From an uncultured Phycisphaerales bacterium (GTDB lineage: Bacteria > Planctomycetota > Phycisphaerae > Sedimentisphaerales > Anaerobacaceae): a stretch of DNA of 17,168 nt. Shown one piece after another: positions 7,214 to 14,333 of the stretch; within the stretch, counting starts at the first letter, position 1; every line of letters starts with the position of its first letter. The translations under genes and the position numbers were made by a program. The stretch covers positions 1-17,168 of the forward strand of contig CALEZT010000245.1 in NCBI GenBank assembly GCA_937927975.1, written 5' to 3'. Under the pieces are notes generated by a model that did no database searches, was not told where the DNA came from, and saw only the letters and a list, made by a program, of their open reading frames with translations.

Positions 7214-7282
7214 GATGGTTGATTGTTGATTGGAAGAGCGATTCGTCCGGTTCTTCAAATCAAGAATCAACCATCAACCATC
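7214..7282. repeat. 18-bp inverted repeat at the dxr/rseP junction
   Basis: The arms at 7214-7231 (gatggttgattgttgatt) and 7265-7282 (aatcaaccatcaaccatc) pair at 17 of 18 positions around a 33-nt loop. The right arm overlaps the last codons and stop of dxr. On the minus-strand transcript the stem is followed by A-rich, not U-rich, sequence, so it is unlikely to be an intrinsic terminator. It may be an RNA-processing or stability element within the operon, or a dispersed intergenic repeat that has landed there. Confidence 0.65.
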
Positions 7283-8421
7283 CCTTTGACTTCTCTCCGG
7301 GCCCAAGCGTCGGCCTCGAGCAGTTCTTCCAGGGAGCCCGCGGGTCGGACGCCGTGCCGATTGAGGCAATGCTCGACCAGGTCCATGATCTGCAGGAATT
7401 GGATCCTGCCGGACAGAAACTCCTCGACCGCCGCCTCATTGGCGGCGTTGAACACCGCCGGAGCGGTCCCGCCCGCACGGGCGACCTCGTACGCCAGCGG
7501 CAACGCGCGGAACGTATTCGGATCGGGTTTCTCGAACCGAAGCCGACCGATCTGCTCCAGCCGGAGGCGTTTCGCCACGCCGGGAACCCGCTGCGGATAC
7601 GTCAACGCATACTGTATCGGCAAACACATGTCCGGCTCGCCAAGCTGCGCGACGACCGAGCCGTCCACGAACTCCACCAGCGAGTGCACGATCGACTCGG
7701 GATGGATCAGCACCTCGATTTTGTCCACCGGCACGCCGAACAGCCACTGGGCCTCGATGACCTCCAGGGCCTTGTTCATCATCGTGGCCGAATCGATCGT
7801 GATCTTGGGGCCCATCCGCCAAATTGGGTGCGACAGGGCCTGCTCTCTTGTTACGTTGCGAAGGGCCTCGCGGGTCGCGCCGCGGAAAGGCCCCCCCGAA
7901 CCGGTCAGGAGGATGCGATCGACCTCACAGGCCGAGCCGGACCGCATCGCCTGAAAGACCGCAGAATGTTCGCTGTCCACAGGCAGCAAATCGCTGCCGT
8001 GCTCGCGCGCGGTCCGCGTGAGCAACTCGCCTGCGATGACCAGGGGCTCCTTGTTGGCGATGGCCAGTCGCTTGCCGGCCCTGGCGGCCGCCAGGGCCGA
8101 GGGAAGCCCCGCTGCGCCCACCACCGCGGTCAGGACGGTGTCCACGCCTTCGCATTGCGTCAGTTCGGTAAGACTGTCGGGTCCGGACAGGATGGCGAGA
8201 TCCTGTCCGTTCAGCAGGGTCCGGAACGGTTCGACCTGGCGGCTGTCCGTCACTGCGACGAACTTGGGCCCGCGTTGTCTGACCTGCTGGGCCAGGAGCT
8301 CGACGTTGCGGTGGGCACTGAGTCCGACGATGCGATATTCCGGTCCGAGGGCCTCGATCACGCGTAGCGCATTTCGGCCGATCGAGCCGGTGGAACCCAG
8401 GATGGCGATGCCCCTTGACAT
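7267..8421 (-). CDS. dxr: 1-deoxy-D-xylulose 5-phosphate reductoisomerase
   Basis: This enzyme converts 1-deoxy-D-xylulose 5-phosphate to 2-C-methyl-D-erythritol 4-phosphate with NADPH, the committed step of the MEP isoprenoid pathway. The 384-aa length is normal. Visible marks are the nucleotide-binding GSTGSIG (9-15), NKE (123-125), metal ligands Asp149 and Glu151 in PVDSEHS, GSGGPF (174-179), HPIW with Trp201, and DSATMMNKALE with Lys217 and Glu220. ATG at 8421 is the only sensible start because an in-frame TAG lies 24 nt upstream. AAGGAG sits about 19 nt before the ATG, unusually far, and a 27-codon leader frame ends at that TAG, so translation may depend on it. First main gene of a minus-strand unit with rseP. 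Confidence 0.95.
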   Translation of the reverse strand: MSRGIAILGSTGSIGRNALRVIEALGPEYRIVGLSAHRNVELLAQQVRQRGPKFVAVTDSRQVEPFRTLLNGQDLAILSGPDSLTELTQCEGVDTVLTAVVGAAGLPSALAAARAGKRLAIANKEPLVIAGELLTRTAREHGSDLLPVDSEHSAVFQAMRSGSACEVDRILLTGSGGPFRGATREALRNVTREQALSHPIWRMGPKITIDSATMMNKALEVIEAQWLFGVPVDKIEVLIHPESIVHSLVEFVDGSVVAQLGEPDMCLPIQYALTYPQRVPGVAKRLRLEQIGRLRFEKPDPNTFRALPLAYEVARAGGTAPAVFNAANEAAVEEFLSGRIQFLQIMDLVEHCLNRHGVRPAGSLEELLEADAWARREVKGMVDG

Positions 8422-8445
8422 AGATCCGGACTTCGGACGCTCCTT

Positions 8446-8529
8446 CTACTGGCGCACGGCCTGCAGGCCGCTCATTCCCTTGTCGACGCAGGCGATTGCG
8501 ACGGCGAGACGCTTGTTCGAGGGGAACAT
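8446..8529 (-). CDS. Short leader ORF upstream of dxr (27 aa)
   Basis: ATG at 8529 follows GGGAG with a 7-nt spacer. The frame encodes 27 residues beginning MFPSNKRLAVAIAC and ending QAVRQ, and stops at TAG 8446-8448, 24 nt before the dxr ATG. It lies downstream of a good promoter. Its Shine-Dalgarno is better placed than that of dxr, so it may be a leader peptide coupled to dxr translation, or a chance frame. A perfect 14-bp palindrome (cggcctgcaggccg, 8457-8470) lies within it. Confidence 0.4.
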   Translation of the reverse strand: MFPSNKRLAVAIACVDKGMSGLQAVRQ

Positions 8530-8564
8530 GACTTGTCTCCCAAGACCCGCCCACGATAAGAGCG

Positions 8565-8594
8565 ATAGTATGATGAAGCTGGGCAACCTGTCAA
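8565..8594 (-). promoter_or_regulatory. Sigma70-like promoter for the dxr operon
   Basis: On the minus strand a perfect TTGACA (8589-8594) is followed after 18 nt by TACTAT (8565-8570), with CATACT and ATACTA as overlapping -10 alternatives. It points at the leader ORF (start 8529) and dxr (start 8421). The 5' leader before dxr would be about 140 nt. The sequence match is good; no experimental data. Confidence 0.6.
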
Positions 8595-8934
8595 GCTCAA
8601 AGCTCCGTCGGACGGGCGGCGATTCCGAAATCCAGGCGTCTGGGCCGGATGGAGGCCTCTTGTGCCTTGCCGAAGAACCGTTGGTCGAGACGGACGAGGC
8701 GTCCGATAAGCCTGCGACAGAGGGGGAATCCGCCTACCGTTCCAGGTCTTCTTCTCGACTGACGCCACGAACCGGACGATAGAACTCTGCCGGGGCCGTC
8801 GGGTCGGAGGATGGAACGCCGACGACGACGGGAAGGACGGCGTTTCGGCCTTGCAGGCGACCGTCCGGTGGTGCCGCCGCGTTGGCGGTCCGACGGTTAC
8901 AGGTGATGGGGTCCGGTTTTGAACGGGAGTCATC
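8595..8934. other. Divergent intergenic region between dxr and the first TonB receptor
   Basis: About 340 bases between the minus-strand dxr promoter and the plus-strand receptor start. It must hold the receptor promoter, but I see no clear -35/-10 pair, Fur-like box or recognisable riboswitch. Frames open on either strand are low-complexity and unsupported. Confidence 0.4.
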
Positions 8935-10968
8935 GTGACGGCAAAGAGAATCGCATGGACAATCCTATTTGTGCTGTGCCTGGGGCACTGGGCTTGGGCC
9001 GGCTCCAACGGATTGGCCGGGAGCGATGCAAACGACTCGCAGGCAGCCGATCTGTTCGACATGTCTCTTGAAGAATTGATGGACGTTCGAATCGATACCG
9101 TCTACGGCGCCTCCAAACGAACCCAGAGCGTAGCCGCGGCGCCCGCTTCGGTCACAATCGTGACTGCCGAGGAGATCCGAAGATATGGTTATCGCACCTT
9201 GGCGGATATTTTGCGAAGCGCGCCGGGGTTTTATATCAACTATGACAGATCCTATCATTATATGGGCACCCGCGGCTTTCGCCGGCCGGGCGATTACGAC
9301 ACCCGCATTCTCCTGCTGATCGACGGCCACCGGCTCAACGACAATGTGGGCGACTCCCCCTTGTTCGGGACCCAGTTTCCGCTGGACGTCGAGCTGATCG
9401 AGAGAGTCGAGATCATCCGAGGTCCCGGCTCCTCGCTCTATGGCAGCAACGCGGTCCTCGCGGTGGTCAACGTGATCACCAAACAAGGGGAGGGCGTTGG
9501 CGGTCTGGAGCTCTCCGCCAAGACCGGCAGCTTCGACTCGCAGACGGGGCGCGTCACGTATGGCAATCGTCTCCGGAACAATCTGGATCTGCTGCTGTCG
9601 GCCACGATGTACAACAGCGATGGTCCGGAATTGTATTTCCGCGAGTTCGACTCCGTCGAGACGAACAACGGATGGGTGAAGAACGACGATGATCAGTTTG
9701 ACAACTTCGTCGTCCGTGCCTCCTGGGGCGATTTCTCGCTTCTGCTGGCGCACATCGGGAGCGAAAAGGGCATTCCGACGGCCCCCTGGGACACCGTGTT
9801 CGGGGATCGTCGCACACGGGTCTGGGACGACACGACTCTGGTGGGACTGACGTTCGCCCGTGAGTTGTCCCAACGGTGGGCGGTGCGGGCCCGCGTCGCC
9901 TATAGCCGCTATGACTACGATGGACAATACGTGTACGACTTCGCTGACGAAGGGGACGAGCCCGACCTCGTTCTCAGTCGCGACTACTACAAAGGGCGGT
10001 GGTGGGAGGGCGAGTTCCAGGTGACCGGAAGCCCGATCACCGGACATACGATGACCGCCGGGGTCGAGGGGCGGTACAACGCGCGACAGGACCAGGCCAA
10101 TTGGGACGAGGAGATCCACCTGGACGACTCGCGTCACAGCCACAACTGGGGTGTCTACGTCCAGGACGAGTTCAAGCTGCTGGAGAAGCTGACCTTCATC
10201 GGCGGTCTGCGGTACGATGAGTACAGCACCTTCGGCCACGACGTGAATCCCCGCCTTGGGCTGATCTACGGGTTGCTTGAGAACACGACGTTGAAACTGC
10301 TCTACGGCACCGCGTTCCGTGCGCCGAACGCCTACGAGCTGTACTATCACGACGGGGGCAACACCCAGAAGCCCAGCGAAAACCTGGACGCGGAGACCAT
10401 CACGACGTACGAAGTCGTCCTGGAACGGCAACTGAGCCGCAATCTCCGCGCTTCCGCGAGCGGGTTCCGTTACGACATGGAGAACCTGATCGATCAGTAC
10501 GTCGATCCGGCCGACGGACTGCTGGTGTTTCGCAACCTCAACGAGGTGGAGGCGACCGGCGTGGAGCTGGCGTTGCAGGGACGCTGGGACTGGGGGCTGG
10601 GGTCCCGTCTGAGCTATTCCCATGTCCAGGCTCAGGACAAGGCCTCCGGCCGAGCCCTGGTCGATTCGCCCAAGCATCTGGTCAAATTGAATCTGCTGGC
10701 GCCTGTGATCCCGCAGCGGCTCTTCGCGGGTCTGGAGGTCCTCTACGACAGCAAGGCCAAGACGCTCGCAGGCCAGGAGACCGACGACGTCGTGCTGACG
10801 AACCTGACGGTGACGTACGTGGGAGCCTCGAAACGGATGGAGATCGCGGCCAGCGTGTACAACCTGTTCGACGTGGAGTACGCCCATCCGGGTTTCGGCG
10901 AGCACACGCAAGACCAGATCGAGCAGGACGGTCGGACGTTCCGGATCGGGTTGACGTACCGGTTCTGA
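8935..10968 (+). CDS. TonB-dependent outer-membrane receptor (first copy)
   Basis: A 677-aa receptor that should import a scarce ligand across the outer membrane using TonB energy. Residues 1-22 form a signal peptide ending AWA. A conserved pre-plug motif DMSLEELM lies at 42-49, followed by a plug domain (about 62-180) with PASVTIVTAEEI, RGF, LLLIDGHRLND and RVEIIRGPGSSLYGSNA. The rest is a beta-barrel with FRAPNAYELY, ending in the terminal-Phe strand GLTYRF typical of outer-membrane proteins. Start is GTG at 8935 with GGGAG 5 nt upstream. The ligand cannot be read from sequence; the plug is CirA/BtuB-like in general style. A 379-nt gap separates it from the second receptor, so it may be its own transcription unit. 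Confidence 0.9.
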   Translation: MTAKRIAWTILFVLCLGHWAWAGSNGLAGSDANDSQAADLFDMSLEELMDVRIDTVYGASKRTQSVAAAPASVTIVTAEEIRRYGYRTLADILRSAPGFYINYDRSYHYMGTRGFRRPGDYDTRILLLIDGHRLNDNVGDSPLFGTQFPLDVELIERVEIIRGPGSSLYGSNAVLAVVNVITKQGEGVGGLELSAKTGSFDSQTGRVTYGNRLRNNLDLLLSATMYNSDGPELYFREFDSVETNNGWVKNDDDQFDNFVVRASWGDFSLLLAHIGSEKGIPTAPWDTVFGDRRTRVWDDTTLVGLTFARELSQRWAVRARVAYSRYDYDGQYVYDFADEGDEPDLVLSRDYYKGRWWEGEFQVTGSPITGHTMTAGVEGRYNARQDQANWDEEIHLDDSRHSHNWGVYVQDEFKLLEKLTFIGGLRYDEYSTFGHDVNPRLGLIYGLLENTTLKLLYGTAFRAPNAYELYYHDGGNTQKPSENLDAETITTYEVVLERQLSRNLRASASGFRYDMENLIDQYVDPADGLLVFRNLNEVEATGVELALQGRWDWGLGSRLSYSHVQAQDKASGRALVDSPKHLVKLNLLAPVIPQRLFAGLEVLYDSKAKTLAGQETDDVVLTNLTVTYVGASKRMEIAASVYNLFDVEYAHPGFGEHTQDQIEQDGRTFRIGLTYRF

Positions 10969-11347
10969 GCACGAGCGGATCCCCATGGGCGAAGGCGGTT
11001 TCCAATTCTTGAGAAGATCCATCGGACTTCCCACATACGGGGGATTGCAGAGAAAGCCCCATCGGAGCAGCCTTGTTATTATCGGGCGAATTCCTCAGGC
11101 GTTTCTGGAGAAAGCCCGAAAACGCGTCGCGACAGCCCGCGGGATGCTGGGGCATTCCGTTTCATTTTCTTCCTGACTCCATCGAGACCCGGAATTGGAC
11201 GATAGAGACTCCGAATGCTCGCCGTCCGTCCGGCCGACGGCGGGCGTCTCAGTGGGTGCCGCATACGGGTCCGGGTGGGGTTCGTCCGTCGCTGCGTGAG
11301 CGCGGAGGGCCGTATAGGGCGGCGCCTTGGTCTGGAACGGTGCCCTT
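10969..11347. other. Intergenic region between the two TonB receptors
   Basis: A 379-base gap with no credible gene. A 7-bp stem (cgccgtc 11220-11226 with gacggcg 11236-11242) lies about 105 nt before the next start codon, without a T-tract. TATTAT at 11077-11082 resembles a -10 but lacks a matching -35. I saw no clear riboswitch; in particular, no obvious cobalamin-box GCCACTG. It probably carries the promoter for the receptor-yfiR-kinase operon. Confidence 0.4.
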
Positions 11348-13582
11348 ATGAACGCAGAAGTGACGATTCTCTTGAGTCTGCTGATTGCCCTGAGTTCGAC
11401 AGGCCCGACGGACGCCGGCGTCCATGCCGATACGGATCCCGGCAGATCGGCGGCGCAAGAGGATTTCTTCGACATGTCGATCGAGCAATTGATGGAGGTG
11501 GAGATCGCATCCGCGGCTGCCCTGACGCCGACCAGCGTCCGCATCGCTCCGGCGGCGGTCACGACGATCACCCAGGAGGAGATCCTCGCCTCCGGCGCCC
11601 GCAGTCTGTTCGAACTGCTCGACATTTACGTGCCCAATCTCCAGTGGATTCGTCATCATTGGGAGGCGGATCATCTGGGACTGCGGGGCATCATCAACGA
11701 CCGCGACGATAAGTATCTGCTTCTGGTCAACGGACGGGTGATGAACCAGCGGACGCACTACGGCGCCCTGAGCGAGCGCGACCTGGTGCTGCTTCGGGAC
11801 ATCCATCACATCGACATCGTCCGCGGCCCCGGTTCGGCTCTGTACGGCCCCGGCGCGATGTCCATGGTGATCAACATCGTCACGGACAACGCACGAACCT
11901 TCAAGGGCACGGAGGTCTCTTCCCGGGTCGGCGCCTTCGAAGAGTTCTACTCCGCGGAGGTCAAGCATGGCCAGACCGAGCCCGAGAACGATCTGGGCGT
12001 CTTCTTCTATGCCGGCGTCGGCAAGTATGTCGGGGCCGACCAGAGCGATGCCCCCCAGATCTACGCTTTCGATTTTCCCAACGAGTCCAGCTACTCCTGG
12101 TGGAATCCGGAATGGGGCGTCAACACCGGTCCGGCCTCCCTGCCGGCCGACGCGACCGAGGCCGGCAAGCCCCTGGAGAATCCGACGATCAACCGCGACG
12201 GCGAGACACATCGCAATCTCTATCCCGTGAAACTGCATGCCGAGGTCACCAAAGGCAACTGGGACTTCTGGGCCCGCTACACACGCGGCGGCCGGCAGTT
12301 TCCATGGGATGTCGGCACGCTGGCCCGCGCCGAATGGGGCTGGGCCGACTGGAATCTCGACCCCGTCCAGATGTCCTCGGGATATCAGCAGGCGACGGGG
12401 TATGCCGCCTATTCGAAAGAGCTGGATTCCAGCACCACGTTGAATTTGGCCTTCAGCTACGACATGTTCGATTTCGAGCGGTTCGGGGACACCGGACTGG
12501 TGGACGCGTATCGTGAGGACGAGTACTATGGGAAGGTCCTCCTGAACTGGCGCATCAATGACCGCCACAAGCTGGCCGTCGGGACCGAGTTCTCGCATGA
12601 GGAATTCGGCCTCAAGAGCCCGGGGTATCCCGATGAGCCGGCGCAAAACGGCCTGCTCGGCGACCCCATGCCCCGTTGGCGGACCCTGATGTTCTCGGTG
12701 CTGGCCGAATACCAATGGATCATCACCGATCAGTGGACCGGGTTCCTGGGAGCTCGTCTGGACGAGCACACCTACACCGACGAGATGTTCTCGCCTCGTG
12801 CGGCCCTGATTCACACGCCGAACCCCAAGGACACGTGGAAGCTGTTGTGGTCGCGGTCGGTTCGTGCGAACTTCGCGGAGGAATTGTATGCGGCCTATCT
12901 GGCCGGAGACAGTTCCGGCGCTGCGGAAAAACTCGACAGCGCCGAACTCCGCTATGAACGAGTGCAGAGCCCCCGCCTCACTCTGGCGACCTCGGCGTTC
13001 GTCCACTACGACCTGGACCTGATCACGTACTCCGACGGCCGCAGCGTGCCGGTCGGGACACAGAGGGATTGGGGACTCGAATTCGAGGCGACCTATCGCA
13101 CAGATCGGACCCGCGTGGCTTTTTCGCACGGGTATACCAAGCTGTATGATTTCGACCTTCTCGAAGGCAGGACCACGCTGACGACCGCCGAACCGTATGG
13201 GTATGGAGACGATCTGGCCAACTGGTCGAATCACGTCACGAAGATCACCGCCCGACGCAAGCTCGACGAGGAATGGACGGCCGACGGGTCCCTCCGCGTA
13301 TATTGGGGATTCCCCGGCGCGAAGGATTTCGATGAGTATGACCCGTCCCCGGTGAACTTCAGCGTCATCGAGCCGGGGTGGGAGAAAGCGTATCGGGCGA
13401 ATGTCTATCTGAACCTGGGCCTTCAATACGCTCCCACGCCGAACCTGACGGTCCGCATCGACGGGTACAATCTGCTGGGCGTCTTCGACGAAGACCTGAA
13501 CAAACGCAATTACTACAACGGGCACGGGGACTACCGCTCGCATGCGCCTGCAGTGGCCCTTTGGCTGATCTGCAGGTTCTAG
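11348..13582 (+). CDS. TonB-dependent outer-membrane receptor (second copy)
   Basis: A 744-aa TonB-dependent receptor. The N-terminus is hydrophobic (VTILLSLLIALSS) and ends near GVHA; it lacks the usual Lys/Arg, so the signal peptide is weak-looking. The pre-plug motif DMSIEQLM is at residues 42-49, exactly where the first receptor has DMSLEELM, which supports ATG 11348 over TTG 11327. The plug follows with PAAVTTITQEEI, LGLRGI, LLLVNGRVMNQ and IVRGPGSALYGPGAMSMVINIVT. The barrel ends in the terminal-Phe strand VALWLICRF. It differs greatly from the first receptor in the barrel, so the ligand probably differs. One nucleotide separates its stop from the YfiR-family gene, which implies one transcript and a shared role, possibly ligand sensing as much as uptake. 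Confidence 0.9.
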   Translation: MNAEVTILLSLLIALSSTGPTDAGVHADTDPGRSAAQEDFFDMSIEQLMEVEIASAAALTPTSVRIAPAAVTTITQEEILASGARSLFELLDIYVPNLQWIRHHWEADHLGLRGIINDRDDKYLLLVNGRVMNQRTHYGALSERDLVLLRDIHHIDIVRGPGSALYGPGAMSMVINIVTDNARTFKGTEVSSRVGAFEEFYSAEVKHGQTEPENDLGVFFYAGVGKYVGADQSDAPQIYAFDFPNESSYSWWNPEWGVNTGPASLPADATEAGKPLENPTINRDGETHRNLYPVKLHAEVTKGNWDFWARYTRGGRQFPWDVGTLARAEWGWADWNLDPVQMSSGYQQATGYAAYSKELDSSTTLNLAFSYDMFDFERFGDTGLVDAYREDEYYGKVLLNWRINDRHKLAVGTEFSHEEFGLKSPGYPDEPAQNGLLGDPMPRWRTLMFSVLAEYQWIITDQWTGFLGARLDEHTYTDEMFSPRAALIHTPNPKDTWKLLWSRSVRANFAEELYAAYLAGDSSGAAEKLDSAELRYERVQSPRLTLATSAFVHYDLDLITYSDGRSVPVGTQRDWGLEFEATYRTDRTRVAFSHGYTKLYDFDLLEGRTTLTTAEPYGYGDDLANWSNHVTKITARRKLDEEWTADGSLRVYWGFPGAKDFDEYDPSPVNFSVIEPGWEKAYRANVYLNLGLQYAPTPNLTVRIDGYNLLGVFDEDLNKRNYYNGHGDYRSHAPAVALWLICRF

Positions 13583-13583
13583 A

Positions 13584-14333
13584 ATGGGACTGGGGGGATT
13601 GCTTTCGCATACAGACATGGTCGTCAAACGCAGCCAACACGGATTCCATGCGGCACGAGTCCCGCAGAAGCTCCGCCTGCTCGGTCTGGCGGTTTGTACG
13701 CTGGCGTTCTTCTGTGGCGTGCTCCGCGGAGACGAGGTCTTGGACCGAGAGTACAAGGTCAAAGCCGCTTTCGTATACAACTTCCTCAAGTTCGTGGAGG
13801 GCGGGCGGTTCACCCCGGCGCAGGAGGCAGGGACGCAGCGGCCCGATCCCAATGACCCCATCGTAGTGGGCATTCTGGGCGTGCCTCCATCCCGAGTCGC
13901 ATTCGAGGAACTCAAGGACAAGAAGGTGGGGACTCGTCCAGTGCAAATCCGGTGGTTCAAGGGCCTGACGCAACTGGCCGGCGAAGACGGGAACGTCCCC
14001 TCGGCGCATCCCGATCTTGACGCGATCCGCAAGTGCCACGTGCTGTTCTTCTGTCCGTCCGAAAAAGAGCTCTTGCCGCGGATGCTGTCCTCGCTGCGAA
14101 ACGACGGCCTTCTCACCGTCGGCGACGTTCCCTGGTTCCTGGAGACCGGCGGAGTGATCAACCTGCTCATCGAGGACAAGAAGGTCCGATTCGAGGTCAA
14201 CCTCGCGGCGACTGCCCGCGCGCGTCTGACGATTCGATCCAGCCTGTTGCGACTGGCGGCCAGAACCGTCGAGCACGATCGCCTGGAGACGCCCGACGAT
14301 CAGGAGAAACCTGGTGGAAGCAGCCACCCGTAA
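13584..14333 (+). CDS. YfiR-family (DUF4154) periplasmic regulator
   Basis: A YfiR/DUF4154 protein. The best-known member, Pseudomonas YfiR, is a periplasmic repressor of the CHASE8-HAMP-GGDEF protein YfiN. Family marks are EYKVKAAFVYNFLKFVE (56-72), LLTVGD (176-181), GGVINLLIEDKKVRFEVNL (189-207) and SSLLRLA (219-225). A signal-peptide-like stretch runs about 29-47 behind a basic segment; no lipobox is evident. Mature Cys151 and Cys157 could form a disulfide, as cysteines do in Pseudomonas YfiR, but equivalence is not shown. ATG 13584 has only a weak AGG 7 nt upstream; ATG 13617 (238 aa) is an alternative. The 3' end overlaps the next gene by 20 nt. Direct pairing with that CHASE8 kinase is the natural inference. 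Confidence 0.88.
   Translation: MGLGGLLSHTDMVVKRSQHGFHAARVPQKLRLLGLAVCTLAFFCGVLRGDEVLDREYKVKAAFVYNFLKFVEGGRFTPAQEAGTQRPDPNDPIVVGILGVPPSRVAFEELKDKKVGTRPVQIRWFKGLTQLAGEDGNVPSAHPDLDAIRKCHVLFFCPSEKELLPRMLSSLRNDGLLTVGDVPWFLETGGVINLLIEDKKVRFEVNLAATARARLTIRSSLLRLAARTVEHDRLETPDDQEKPGGSSHP

Noticed and set aside
8472..9062. 196-aa minus-strand frame upstream of dxr
   Set aside because: Ser/Arg/Pro-rich with no domain, overlapping the receptor start, the dxr promoter and the leader frame.
8965..11034. 689-aa minus-strand open frame
   Set aside because: Antisense to the first TonB receptor; no domain or ribosome-binding site.
10969..11347. Cobalamin or c-di-GMP riboswitch before the second receptor
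   Set aside because: I could not find the conserved cobalamin-box core or the GEMM receptor elements. Only a short unrelated stem is visible.
11327..11347. TTG start adding seven residues to the second receptor
   Set aside because: The ATG at 11348 places the pre-plug motif at the same residue as in the first receptor, and the extra residues add no signal-peptide charge.
11249..14200. 983-aa open frame on the minus strand opposite the second receptor and the YfiR-family gene
   Set aside because: It is antisense to well-supported genes with clear domains. Its composition follows GC-rich codon shadowing, and no family is recognisable.
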